Shown here in pieces: positions 34,833 to 46,683 of a stretch of 64,000 bases of DNA. The position numbers and the translations under genes are program-made. This stretch comes from Prostheceraeus crozeri (lineage: Eukaryota > Platyhelminthes > Polycladida > Euryleptidae). The number at the start of each line of letters is the position of its first letter. Within the stretch, counting starts at the first letter, position 1. The stretch lies in contig CAJQUW010003584.1 of assembly GCA_907163375.1 (NCBI GenBank), positions 186,001 through 250,000 of the forward strand. The letters are read 5' to 3'. The notes below the pieces were generated by a model. The model was not told where the DNA came from. It searched no databases and saw only the letters and a program-made list of their open reading frames with translations.

Positions 34833-37710
34833 GCATGGAATCCAAGATATATCTAGGAGTCCACGGCTATTGTCAATAGGTGTGAACTAGTTCTGCTGAT
34901 TATTTCTGACAAACTGGCATAATAGATTATTTTTAAATTCCTGCATCATATACATGTACATAATGTGCATTGTACATGTACAAGTTTAACTCGACAAATG
35001 AATTCCCTATGGCAACATGAGGCTTACTGATCATATCAGAAACTCTAAATATATGCGAAAATGCAATAAAGAAACAGATGAATTGATGATAGAAACATAG
35101 CCGAATTGACCTAAAAGCTAAGGCTCTGAATGTACCAAAAAATGACGTAGGCAATAATACTTAAGAGTTGGACAAATTACTTTATGTTTGAATATACATG
35201 AGACTAAATGTTGTGACATGACAGAGTTTTCGTTTCAATTGAATTGCGCTAGTTAGCCAAATTATGACAAGATTTCACTGTTGTATTCGAAACATTACAC
35301 ATTAATAAGCAATTCCATGAAACGATTGCGAGATCATGATTTATGTCATCCTGTTTGATAGTTTGCTATTATACGATATGTACAATAACATGTTTCAAAC
35401 TAGCTGAGTTTACTTCATGTCATTTGCTAGCTATTGAATAAGTTGCTCATTGGTTAAGTACAGAGCAGTTGCTTAATCTGTTGTCTTCTAGAAGAATCAA
35501 CAAACAATATAACATTTAAGAGCATATTTAAAGCAGATGATTGTAGTCCATCAAAAGCAAGCTCTAAGCAAAACAAGAAAAATAGAAATAATCCGTTCAT
35601 AGCTTACTGAGCAATTTTCTAAAATTGTAGCAGGCTTACAATCAATGCCCCTAATTCCTGATTAGATAACGTATTTTCCCTAATGGCAATTGTCACATGC
35701 CGATATTCTCACTGTCAGGGCGCATAATTTGATCAGAAATTCATATTACCTTTGTAACCCGCGCGTTGCTATGTTGAATTCGCAAAATGCTTCAAAGTTC
35801 TTTATCTTCAGCCGAGACCTGACGATGCAACACACACAAAGATGTGCTTCCATTGTCGTCTTGAAGAAGCGATATCCCTGGTCAGCAAATCGATATGCGC
35901 TCATTGTTTTGTTCCATTGTTTGCTACATCCTCTTTTCGCAAGTAAAGCCATTGTTGTACTAAGAAGACTTCACGAGATATATCTGCTATTATTCATTTC
36001 AGTTGCAGCAGATTTACAGCATGTGCGCTTGACAGTCTGACTTTCAGTTGTTCTTGTATTGTTTAATGCACGAACAAATTTGTCGAGGTATTGCGATGTC
36101 ATCTTTGAAATCAATGGATATCATAGACATTGATAGCAATAAAACCTCTAGAATGGAAGTTAAGCTTCATGCAATTCACAATATTGACACATAAATCGCG
36201 TGCATTGGGTCACGTCTGTATTGATGCACGTCTGTATCATTGGGTTAGAATCTATCACATGTGTAATTCTAAGCTTTTCATTAGACATGCGTGCCCCAAC
36301 TTAGTCCCCACGGATGTGCCGCGCCCTTGAGCGAATTTCCATTCTAGTCAACTTCAGATAAACAATTTATTTCTATGATGGATATACTGTGCTATAAAAT
36401 GCTTCAAATTTAGAAATGTTTCATTGAAAGTCAGGCATTTTGCTGGGATCATCTGAAATATGACCATTAGATCTCATGCATACATATGTATGATGAGCTG
36501 AGTTAACTTTCTTTTCACAATTATCTTAACGAAAGCTTCAGACAAACACATCATTAACCCATTCAACTAGATCATCTTCAACCAAAATCGGTGTTATGCT
36601 ATTCATGTTCTCCATTCACTTATTTTCCCCCGGAAAGTTAAAAGCTTGCATTAATTTTCCGGGCCCGAAGACGAATTATGCAACATAACCACATCATACA
36701 GTTTCTCCATACAATCAGTTACTCCTGTCGGGGGAAACTGACTGTATACACGCATTTTCTCCTCGAGAAAATGATTTCGTGAATATTTCTCATCATGTAC
36801 ACTAAACAGAAAAGCTGACCATCATCGCTCAGTGAGCATGATAAGCAGGTGAATAACTAACATTTATTTTAGAATACAAGAGGGTGCAATTGTGTCAAAG
36901 ATTCGCATCTTTGTCAAGACTTGGAATTTACTGATGTTCATGTCAGAGAATATTTGCCAAATAAGGCATATCCAGACGGCGCTTTGAAAGGCGAGCAAAG
37001 CTTCGAAGCATTTAATATTCAACGGCCAGCATACTTTCTAACAAAAGTATATTTGGATGAATGATGCTTCTATCTTGAACTGAAATGAGAGCTATAATGA
37101 GAAATGGGAAAATGACTTTACAAAGGGGAAGTATAGAGTACAAGATAATGGAAAAATCTGCAGGAATATTAGAAATAGGAAAAAATGATGACCCCGGAAA
37201 ATGAATGTAGCCTTATATTTTCTGATCGGAAACTGTGTGTAGGGGAAGGTAAATACTGGTAGCACAACACCAGCACATTTTGCAACGTAGAAGAAAGGGC
37301 CTCTAGGTGTTTATGCTTTACTGGACTGCACCTTGTTTTACAAAAATATGATCGCTACTAGCATTAGCAATGAATTAGTAGGCAATTCACTACACCACGC
37401 CCAACAGTGCCCAACCCATATTTCGGTAATCATGGTATTTTTTAAAAATGTGACATTTAGCTGAATGCTTTTCCCATTTCCAATATATCTTTATTTTATT
37501 ATTTTATTTTATTTATTTATTTTACCATTATCTTTTTTTCAATCTGCAATTTATTATTATTGTTGTTTACTTCCTCACTTACGCGTGTGCAATGACGGAT
37601 TGCTAGTATACATGTCTGCGTCTATGTAATTGTGTACGGTTGTTCTTAGTACAAAGAAGATTAAACTTCTTTCCAATAGCGTGCTGTCTCATCATAAAGT
37701 CCACACATTT
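34833..37710. other. No gene seen
   Basis: Open frames up to 116 codons (35690-36040, plus) overlap frames on the other strand and show no known similarity. Near 36700-36760 a short imperfect inverted repeat contains CAGTTTCTCC and GGGGGAAACTG. Low-complexity T-rich sequence is at 37495-37535. Confidence 0.45.
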
Positions 37711-37716
37711 ATCCGC

Positions 37717-38312
37717 AGAATTAAATATTTTGCTTATCTGCTTCGGTTTGCTAGAAGTGTGATTAATACGAAATCGACGGCACATCGAGGATCCTATTAA
37801 GTGGGCAAAAAGGAATTCCTAATACCTTGCATAGATAGGAAGAAAGTCGTGCGTCGCTTGCGGATTAATGTGAGTTCGATTACCAAAATTCCTTCAGATT
37901 CGAAGAATTCAGATAATTGCGCACAAGTTTTCTCCATAATGTTGGCCCTTCCGATCATTATTAAACAAAGTAGCAGGCGTACGAAAATTAGTTCACTTGA
38001 TGTTTTCACATCCTCTCCTCGGCATTTCTCAATGTACAGTGCATACACTGAATCGAATGTTAGCCAAGACAGCGATGTGTGTTCTGGTGTGCGCGAAGTG
38101 ATATCACAGCGCGCACGCATCTCTCACTGGCTCTGGTATCCTCTGCTGCTAGCTTATTGTATGCCATTTCCAATAGCAAACGATACACGAATTATCCATT
38201 CGAGAAGGAGCATGTTGTTTAATTCTGTGATGTGCCATTTCGATATTAAGGTTACATACAATTCTTCCTTTCTAGGAAACCGAAGCGTGCGCAGATGAAT
38301 CTAATTCTGTGC
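37717..38312 (+). repeat. Inverted repeat pair, left copy
   Basis: About 596 bp here match 60892-61497 in the opposite orientation, with most bases conserved. Shared blocks include CGATCATTATTAAA, GGGCAAAAAGGAATT, GAGAGATGCGTGCG (reversed) and GCGCAGATGAATCTAATTCT. The reading frames are open in parts (107 codons on the minus strand at 38120-37797), but the same frame is broken in the other copy. No known protein was recognised. Confidence 0.75.
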
Positions 38313-38849
38313 TTTTATCACTGAGTAATTTTTATTCCCTGAACTATGAGATAATTGATTCCCGTTCCCGATCCTAAATCCCGAACTAATGCCCGCTCCC
38401 GTTCCCGAAAAAGTGAAAAGTTATGATATCATCCATGGACGTATTGTAATCAAATAAATTCTGCATTAATCTACAGCTTGTCCTTCAGGAACATGCACTT
38501 CGTAAGAAACGAACTTGAAAGAGGCGCTCTCTCCCTTCGCTTCAATTATCCTGCAACAGTGAATGCCAATTCAAATGGCATTGAAGTAGCCGGAGAGAAC
38601 ATGCACAATTTAGCCAACTCTGAAAGCTCTGGAGGATTTTTTCGGAAAGTTTTCCAAAATTCAGTTGCTGGTAGTTAATTATTTTTGAGGGCAAGGGTGA
38701 GATAAAATTGAAACTGGCCGCTAGCGTTCAAATTGGCCTGCTTCATGGCATGCCTGAATCTTGATGTTCTTTTAGCTCCATCTTTGTATACACTACCACT
38801 CAGAGTATCTATTAAACCAGTTAAAGATAAGAAGCTTATCATCAATGAC

Positions 38850-39974
38850 TTTGATGTAGAACCCGACGCCACGCCGGCGGAGCCGCCGCCGCCGCCGCCG
38901 ATGAACTGGGCGCCGCCGCCGATGATTTCCATCGGCGTACAACGTTCATATTGTGATTTAATTTAAGTAGGACTTTTCATAACAGAATGTTGCAATTTTT
39001 GATGGGGCAAATGCCATACGAACATGCGACAAGTGACATTGTAGGTAGAACCTACATAGAACAGAAAGATCGACTGTTAAGGCGAGTTTACATTGACACC
39101 GTCCACCGCGACGATCAAGTAGTAAAGAAAAGGGGCACTTTCATGGCAATAAAACATCGATAGCTTCGCTGAGTCTAACACATTCATTTCATCATGATTC
39201 GCGGAGAATTATAGCAGCCAGTAATTTAAGTACATGTACTCGTACTTCAATCTTCATAGACGCTTTGCCGCTGAGAATTAGAATGAATTTCTAATGCCGC
39301 GCCAGGGACTGATAAAACGGTGATATCGATCAAATCTTCCCGTTCAACCGATAAATTGACTGATGAAAAATGAGAGTGACGTGGCTACCCGTAGGCCTAT
39401 GGTCAATAGAAACTTACAATACTTCCATAGAAATAAATTCTCCAAGTTCGTCTTTATGTCTTGGCCGATGTGTACATGAATCAATTTCTATGAATACTTC
39501 AATAGAAAAAAGACTTCCTTTTCCTGAGGACCGGTCCGGTGAAAGTACCCGAAAGCTCACATTAGAATAAATGTCCCAACGAGAACTTTTGTCCTTTGAT
39601 GTAGGCCTATTGTGGTTGGTGATAGTTTGGTTCTCGAGAAGAAGGAGTGATGTATTATAAATTTAGTAAAAAGCTTTTACATATTAGTATACATGTAAAC
39701 ATATTACGGTACGTACGAGTAGACATTAGGCTAGCCATCCTAAACGATTATATGAAAAAATTGATATGCACAAAAATGTTAGGTTTATATAGGCCTATAT
39801 ACACACCGTAACTGTAGCTTCATGCATGTGCACTCGGTGAGTGGGCCTGTAAGATACGGTATAAGCCTATTCAGGCAATTTTTTAATCAAATTCAATCAT
39901 TTTTAGCATACGTGGTATACGCCGGCGGCGCCGCCGCCGATGAATTTATTATCGGCGTCGGGCTCTACTTTGAT
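38850..39974. mobile_element. Candidate TIR DNA transposon with CCG-rich ends
   Basis: GTAGAACCCGACGCC at 38856 is matched in reverse by GTAGAGCCCGACGCC ending at 39968, with one mismatch. TTTGAT directly flanks both ends, and the direct repeat can be read as ACTTTGATG if it overlaps the ends. Next to each terminal repeat is a (CCG)n-like block, strikingly GC-rich for this window. Each block has a small hairpin of the form CGCCGAT...ATCGGCG. No transposase was recognised in the 1113-bp inside. The superfamily is unknown. Confidence 0.6.
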
Positions 39975-41480
39975 GCTGTATGTTTTGTTGCCACCTTGGA
40001 ATCCATGTCACCATCCGATCTATCATATGCATAGAAATACAAAAATAGTATACTGGAATGTAAGTTTGATATCTTGCTTATATGTACTGCGTGAAAAAAT
40101 AATTTAACACTTAGATTTAGTGGAACAATTATTTCGTTAATCGAAAAACATCCAACTGTCACTTTAAATGACAACAATTTATTTGATACATGTCTAGCAA
40201 CGCGCACATGATGACACATGGAACAATCGATGGTTTGTAGATCATCTTCGATCTAAAACATTATATCATAGTCAAGCTATTTGTCAATTTAGTTGTGAAA
40301 GCTGTTGACAGCAAATTACAGGATTTTTTTTTAAGAAATTTTTTGCTGAGATGGTGCTATTGTTTCATATGAAGTAGTCTACTATTGCATGGGTCAATAT
40401 ACTGTGTCTATTTGTAGCAGTCATTGACAACTATGATCCAATTTTTCAGTGCTGGAACGGAAATTAGAAAGTGTTCACAGAGTCACAATTGAAAGTGAAG
40501 TGTGAGAACATCTCAAGAATTCACAGATACAAATTCTATTTATTGGATGATTCTCCTTCAAGCGGTAAAGAAACCTACCTCTTTACTGGAATAAAACATT
40601 GAAAGCTTCTTTGGACCTTCCAAGCCAAGAACCTTCCAATCCGGGCAGAAGTATTTCAAATATTTGCCTCACAGATCATGTCGGCTAAACTGCATGTGAG
40701 ATTTTTAACCGAGCCGATATTCTTGCATATGGAGGCCGTATCTTTCAACTGTTCAACTAATAGAGAAATCATGACTTTAGAAGCATTCTGCCTTGGCTTC
40801 AACAAGTTAAAATGTTAAGTTCAAATGACAGTCGCATTCAGCTTTGCAGTTTTCACCATGCCTAAGCTTTACACAATTATGTTTCCTTCTTCCAAACTTG
40901 GAGAAAACGTTACAAATCGTTTATCATTACGACATGGAAGATGTGATTAAAATACAATGAAAGCCATTCGGGTTAATTTTTGTACATGACATATTCCACA
41001 TACAGAAGCTATTGTCAAAACCGTTGCCTGAAGAATATGAGATTATGGCATTGAAACTGTGAACACCAGGATTAATTTTTGAACAAGTTCATCGTGACGT
41101 AGCACCAGAGACGACTCTCTTTTCTCCTATTCCTTCAAATTTATGTTAAAGCATTAATTATGATCCTTAATAAAGCTGTTGATGACACTTCAAATAGAAG
41201 GCATTCCTGAAGATGATCGTTTCTCTCTTCTTTTATTGCTTACTGTTGTGTTTTTCTCGTGGATTTAGGGTGCAACGTTTATTATGCAACTAATAAGCTT
41301 CTGATATAATCGCTGTGAATGAACGAATTGGCTACATCTTTGACCAGCCTTGCGAACTAATCTTCAACCATTTAAAGTTGAACGTTGTCTAACGAGCAAC
41401 TATTCATGGATGCTGTAGTTGATCTGTGATATGTGCTGTTCATTTTTTACTAACATAATTCCCATAGAACAAATTCAAGT
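39975..41480. other. Upstream flank of MATE copy B, no gene seen
   Basis: AT-rich sequence without coding similarity. It should contain the promoter of MATE copy B, but no core promoter motif could be fixed with confidence. Confidence 0.45.
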
Positions 41481-41486
41481 GTGAAA

Positions 41487-41556
41487 ATGAAGAGTAGCAA
41501 ACCTGGACCAGCATATGGAACATTGGACGATGGAAAATCATCAGAAAAAGAGAAAG
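41487..41556 (+). CDS. MATE copy B, exon 1 with start codon
   Basis: The ATG at 41487 is preceded by AAGTGTGAAA. The exon encodes MKSSKPGPAYGTLDDGKSSE then KEK, a polar cytosolic tail of the kind found at the N-terminus of animal MATEs. It ends in phase 1 before GTAGCG, a weaker donor than the others. The phase fits exon 2 exactly. Because the exon is short and the tail is not conserved, the start is likely but not proven. Confidence 0.65.
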
Positions 41557-41877
41557 GTAGCGAAAAGGGTGTCAGGCATCGAATGCATTGAAAACAATAT
41601 TGGATTTATATAGTGGGGATTCATTGACATTCAAAATTGTGAACTGTCAATTAATTGATCTTTCATCGATTACAAGTTTAATTCATTAATTTGATTAATT
41701 GGGTAAATCCAATTTTTTTCCACAACATTTCTGTCTTTTTAACTTTGGGTCTCAGATTTCCGTGAAAATTTGCATATATACTCATTTTTTTACGCTGAAC
41801 ACGAAAATCTTAGCGGCGACCACGCCAAATAAAAACTTTCCATAGAAATCTAGCATTTTTTAAAAGCCATTTTTTCT

Positions 41878-42125
41878 ACATCTCGGTCAGAGGACAAATT
41901 GATCTCGGTCAGATAGATGTCGAATAGGAAACTCTTCGGTTTTTGCATTTGGGTTCATGAGACTGGAAACTTAGGACGAATACTTAAATGCGTAAAACGA
42001 AGTGATCTAAATGTAATTGCATACATTATCATGTCTTTAGACCAAGATCCTTGTACTCTGACCGAGATCTTCAATTTCAACGTTGTCCTCTGACCGAGAT
42101 TTTTTAGGATCTCGGTCAGAGGACA
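41878..42125. repeat. Cluster of five GGTCAGAG motifs in both orientations
   Basis: ATCTCGGTCAGAGGAC or close variants occur at about 41879, 41902 and 42108 on the plus strand. Reversed copies (CCTCTGACCGAGAT-like) lie at about 42054 and 42087. The last two copies form a near-perfect hairpin at 42087-42125. The cluster lies in intron 1 of MATE copy B, about 0.4 kb after exon 1. Confidence 0.75.
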
Positions 42126-42486
42126 TTTTCGTGGTTTTTGGAGATTTTGAGAGGGTTAATTCATATAAATGAAAATTTTCTTTTGCATAGATGTTAAGAG
42201 CATGGATCCCTCCTATGCTGTGAAATTTCATCGATTCCTGACAAAATTTCTGGTTTCAGTAGGCAGTAGTTTTTAATAGGCATGGGATGTGTGTACATCA
42301 CTTTGTGAAAGTCTCATTTTCGGTCTCATTCCCAGCAGAAATTCGTTCTGGCTGCCGGACTATGAGAATATAGTTGGTAGTGTAGACTCAAAAGGGGATC
42401 ATGATCTTCAATTTCTGCCGTATCAGTTGAAATTTAGAACAGGATTTCTGTTACTGATGTGCTGTCTACATGGTTGACAGCCACAC

Positions 42487-42710
42487 ATGAGGCAAAATAT
42501 TTCAACAAGCTATTTAAAGCTAAGTACACGCGGCGTACCACAGGGCTCCTTACTTGGTCCCGACTTTTTTCGGTGCCTAAGTTTCATCGCTGATGGCCAT
42601 CTACCCGACGACTTGTTTCTTGAAGTACGTCGACGACATCTGCATCGTTGTAGGCGTGAGAAAACTGGATGCTGTTTATCAGGTTCAGCGAGTGAATTTG
42701 GAAATAGAAA
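42487..42710 (+). pseudogene. Non-LTR reverse transcriptase fragment
   Basis: The reading has LSTRGVPQGSLLGPDFF, the RT motif before the active site. In the next frame it continues with TCFLKYVDDICIVVGVRKLD, the YxDD catalytic box. A frame change lies between the two at about 42590. The fragment is short, and its clade cannot be fixed from it. Confidence 0.7.
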
Positions 42711-42782
42711 GCATTTCGCAGTGATAAAAAGTCAAGTCTTAGTTAGCATGCAGTAAAAGGTTTTAAGTCAAAGGATTCAGAT

Positions 42783-44152
42783 TTAACGGTTCGTCGGTGA
42801 ACGGGGTGCAAAACGCACTCCTCGGCTATTTGACGCATTGCTGTGGCAAAAATGATGATTCAATAAAGCCATAATTACATGACTTTTGTCAGTTTGGCTC
42901 CCCAGATGTGCCCCATCACGTCTTGCCATCTAAGCATATGCAAGCTAGTTGAATGACGCCGCAAAAGGTTGCATTCAAGCAGTAACTAAAAAAAAATAGG
43001 GAACTTTTAAAAGTCGGTCATTCCATGTACCTATGTGGATCCAACTTACTTGAGTATACTGATCTAAAGACTGCATGTTTTTCTCTACAACTAATCGTAG
43101 TCGTCATATGTATTGTTTAGTCAAACAAATTGCTGCATGCTCTTGAGTGTGTAGCGGACGGAACAACATAGCCGATTATTATTTTACCAATGACTGAAGA
43201 AGGAAACTAAATAAGATAAAATCGTCGTCTCCATTCCCCACTGTGGCAAAATCAATGGCAGATCCTTCTAGATAGGACAAAATGGGCATTTTATTCGCTC
43301 AACAGATGTCATTCTGTGTTCATATTGGATCAAGAAGAAAATTCCAATCTGGTCATATAATGTACCGGCATGAATTACCAACAAAACTTCATGAAAGGCT
43401 TGCTGATGACATGTCCGAATTCGTCACAAAGAAAATGAAGTGTAGTTACCGGCTTGCAGCGTAGCCTATTTTGACAAAAATCTGCTTTGAAAACTGAAAG
43501 CAACTGTAGTGTCAGAGGGATGCAATTGCACACGAACTATTATTGCACGCCCATTGAATAGTGATCAGAGTGTTCGAATTCAGTATCAAGATAGCATGGA
43601 CGTTCAATAGGCCTACATGGATTGCGGATTTTGTTAGCAAGTGACACGCAAGCTGCTTCATAATGCTATTTTTTGAAAAAAGGTAGTTTGTCGAACACAT
43701 GCTCAATAGGGTGATCTGCCATCATTTGTTGCGGATGAGGACAGTTGCATTAAACATAAGGAGCTGTAAATGTAGGTCTACATGTAAGTTTTGAAATACA
43801 TTAAACTTTTCGGATGTAACAATCTTATTATGATACGTTGGTGATTGAGTATAAGAAGAAAAATTGATGCTTGACCAGATAGGACTATACTACCAAAAAT
43901 ATGAAGTTATCTGTATTTATCCGCAAACAATAATTTATTCTTTTATTTTTATTTTTAGAATAACTTTTTCAACAATAATTGTACTTTCTTGACTCAGTGG
44001 ATTCATTTTTAAATTTCATAATTTGCTTCAGATACATACTGAGGCTGCTCTTTGCATTCTTTGTCATTGTATCATTGAAATTTTCTAGGGTGCAATTTGC
44101 ACCCCAAACACCATCTAGCTAGGTATGAAGTGTAACACCGACGAACCGCTAA
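42783..44152. mobile_element. Candidate TIR element flanked by TTAA/CTAA
   Basis: The left end reads CGGTTCGTCGGTG after TTAA (42783-42786). The right end is its exact reverse complement, followed by CTAA (44149-44152). Both ends also carry a second palindrome-like word, GGGTGCAAAACGCACTCC on the left and GGGTGCAATTTGCACCC on the right. The length is about 1.36 kb. No transposase was recognised inside. TTAA targets fit piggyBac or Kolobok families. Confidence 0.55.
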
Positions 44153-44164
44153 GGAAATTGTGCA

Positions 44165-44850
44165 AAGCATCTAGTGCTTTTATATGTCGTAGACTTGTGA
44201 AAGGCGTTTGATTCCATTCCTAAATGGAGAATGATTGATAAATCAAGACCTATTTGGTTTTTTGATTTGAAATTAATACCACACATATAAGCGGATGATG
44301 TGATTTCAATGAGTGATGGCATGCAAGGTTTGAATAATTAGTTTCAAATACTTTGCAAATTTTGTGCAGAAAATGGCCTTAATATAGATTAAGAAAAAAC
44401 CAAAGTTATGATTCAAAATGTAATCTACTGATTTGGAAAAATTTGAAGTAAGTCTCAATGACAGGCAGATATCCATTAAAGTGGTTGATAAATATAAGTA
44501 TTTTAGAATGTGGATATCGAAAAATGGAACAATTGATGTCTAAAGGTAAGCAAGCAGCCATACTCACGGCTAAACAACGTAAAGAATTTGGGGAAGTTTC
44601 TAGTGAAATGTTGAAAAATACTTTTTACACTATCCAAAATGAAATACTGCGCCGAATTCAGTTTTTATAGTAATCCAGGATAAAGATTCGGCTGCACAAG
44701 CCGGCTACACAAAGCAGGAACCACACACAGAGACCCACAAAAAGTATGTGCAACACCTACTTTGAGTGGGTTCCTGTCTTGTGTAGCCGACTTTATCTCT
44801 GATTTCATCGACAGCAGAGAACAGAGATCAAAGGCACATGATTTCCACAA
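44165..44850 (+). pseudogene. Second non-LTR reverse transcriptase fragment
   Basis: Across several frames the reading shows a KAFDSIP-like block (LVKGV..FHS). It is followed by ADDVISMSDGMQGLNN and LCKFCAENGLNI, then a KTKVMI block and DKYKYF, and later SKQAAILTAKQRKEFGEVSS. This is the order of RT motifs from the KAFD box through YADD to the thumb. The copy has many stops and an apparent deletion between KAFD and YADD. Style of the motifs suggests an I/Nimb- or RTE-like LINE, but this is uncertain. Confidence 0.6.
44702..44792. repeat. Inverted repeat hairpin
   Basis: GCCGGCTACACAAAGCAGGA on the left is mirrored by TCCTGTCTTGTGTAGCCGAC on the right, with about 45 bases between. It lies within or just after the reverse transcriptase remnant. 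Confidence 0.65.
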
Positions 44851-45003
44851 TTTGAATAGAGATGTCGTTTCGCTTATCTCTCTAAACTACTGTGCTCTCC
44901 ATACATGAATTTTGAATTAAGTCTCCTGTAGAATCTTTCCTTCAGGCGATGACCAAAGATATGGTCAAAATGAAGCTTATGAAGGTTAGCAACAAAAAAA
45001 TAA

Positions 45004-46182
45004 CATTCTACCAGAGCTGGGCATCGCGGATGTTAAGTCTGAAATTCGATCGCGGAATGAATTTTGACTATTAGTGCGCGATTGCGGATTAAATTCAGAC
45101 TTAGATCCGCGATTTTGATTGAAAATATCAAAAAGTTTGAAGATAATTTTGTAATTCTATTCTCCTCACCCCCACATTTCGGTTGTTGACACCCGGAAGT
45201 GTTGCATCGTCAACGATTTCTCTTGCTCCTAAGGGCAGTCTCACTAACGTCGCATAGCGTTGATCGAGTGTGTAAAAGTCCTCTTATCTGGCTTGTAGAA
45301 CATTCACTGCCTCGGAATTAGACAACTGCTCGTCATTTGTCTGTAGACAACAATCACACGAAGTTCATGATCACAATTGTACCTTGTTTTCAACCTGAGT
45401 ATCCAAGGGTTCAAGTAAGACTTCTCAGTCGTGTGTAGTGTCACTCAGTGACAGATGAAGTCAATTCTAAACCCAATTTGACTAACTTTGGCGAAATTTG
45501 ATGATTTTGGAAAACTTGGAAAGCGTGGGGGAAAGAACAGAAGTACCGATAATTTAATCCACATATTTTATTAGTTTGAAAACATATCTTCAGTTTCTAT
45601 TCAATTACCTACTAAAATAATCTTCTAGATGTCTGACATTCCTTGAAGGATTATAAAAAATGAACTGCACTGCAATTAGGCAGCTGATTTCTCTTGGCCT
45701 AGCAATTTAAATCAAAAATATTTGTTTTCGTATTTAATCGTTTCCCGCATTTAATCGGTAGCGACAGTATAGCCTAAATGCTACTGTGTTTCTTAAATTT
45801 CTTTAATGTAAATAATTTATTCTCATTCATATGCGTCGAAATATGTTGAAGACACATCCTCAAGTTCTCGAGTCCCTGTCATCGTGACGTGCATAGTACT
45901 TGTATTCGAATCATTATCACGATATATGTAGGCACATGCGAGCTGTCATATCATTCATATATTCATATCACTCAGCAAATGAGAGTAGGTCTATAGGCCT
46001 ATGACAAGCCAATCCACGCCTCCTCAGCTAAACACAATTGTAAAGTTAAACGTGAGGCATTCAAACATTGCATTCCTTCAGTTGCTTTTCAGTTGCTTGA
46101 AAAAAGCATCAGATAGAGTAACTGCCGATCTCGTTTTGCGGATCCTTGATGTTTGGATCGCGTGCTCAGCTCTGCATTTTAC
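45004..46182. mobile_element. hAT-like non-autonomous element
   Basis: The left end is CAGAGCTGGGCATCGCGGAT at 45012. The right end, reversed, is CAGAGCTGAGCACGCGATCC at 46174. The flanks CATTCTAC and CATTTTAC match at 7 of 8 bases. An internal inverted repeat near the left end pairs CGCGGATGTTAAGTCTGAA with TTCAGACTTAGATCCGCG. The 1163-bp inside has no recognisable transposase. Confidence 0.75.
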
Positions 46183-46184
46183 AA

Positions 46185-46410
46185 ATACTCGGGTTCCTAA
46201 CTTTGATATAAAAAAAGTGACCCAAGGCCTCTTCACACATGTGACTGGAGTGATGTGTAAATTCTCTTCTGCATTTCCATCATCATCAGTCAAATCCGTG
46301 TTAATTTGTCAAAAACAATAAAAATTTGCAAATTTCACATCCGGTGCTACTATGCAACAACAAGAGTTCATTTAACAAAATCGAAACTAAATGCACATAG
46401 GGGATTAAAT
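46185..46410. repeat. Dispersed repeat family, copy 3 (partial)
   Basis: Aligns with about 31370-31600 in the same orientation, including TCTGCATT, GTAATTT/GTTAATTT, AGAGTTCATTTAACAAAATC and GGGGATTAAA. It begins just right of the hAT-like element at 45012-46174, which may have been inserted into it. Confidence 0.5.
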
Positions 46411-46683
46411 TACAGGGTGTCCATAAAGTTTGTACATCGTTATAACCCGCTGTCATTTTGAAATTAAATATTGAAATTTGATTATACACACGTAGTGATG
46501 AGACCTTTAAGTTTTGCTTGCAGCAATATTTAATATTTGACTATCTTAGAATATACCTGACAAACATTTTGAAGAACACCTGAAGTTAGAAGCTTCTTCA
46601 ACGGATAATTATTTTTAAGTATTAACTATGCCTTTGTGGAGTCATTAGTTAGTGCCAGTTATTTACATATCCAACATATAGAA

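Noticed and set aside
35690-36040. A 116-codon open frame as a gene
   Set aside because: It overlaps an equally open frame on the other strand, has no known motifs and lies in AT-rich, otherwise empty sequence.
37797-38298. Long open frames on both strands as a host gene
   Set aside because: The same stretch occurs reversed at 60892-61497, where the frames are broken, so it is a repeat.
38340-38410. Repeated CCCGTTCCCG words as a transposon end
   Set aside because: They look like a short simple-sequence stretch and no second end was seen.
46001-46321. A 106-codon plus-strand frame as a gene
   Set aside because: It crosses the right end of a hAT-like element and the start of a dispersed repeat copy.
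46413-46445. CAGGGTGTCCATAAAGT as the end of a Tc1/mariner-type element
   Set aside because: No matching second end or transposase was found, so one short word is not enough.
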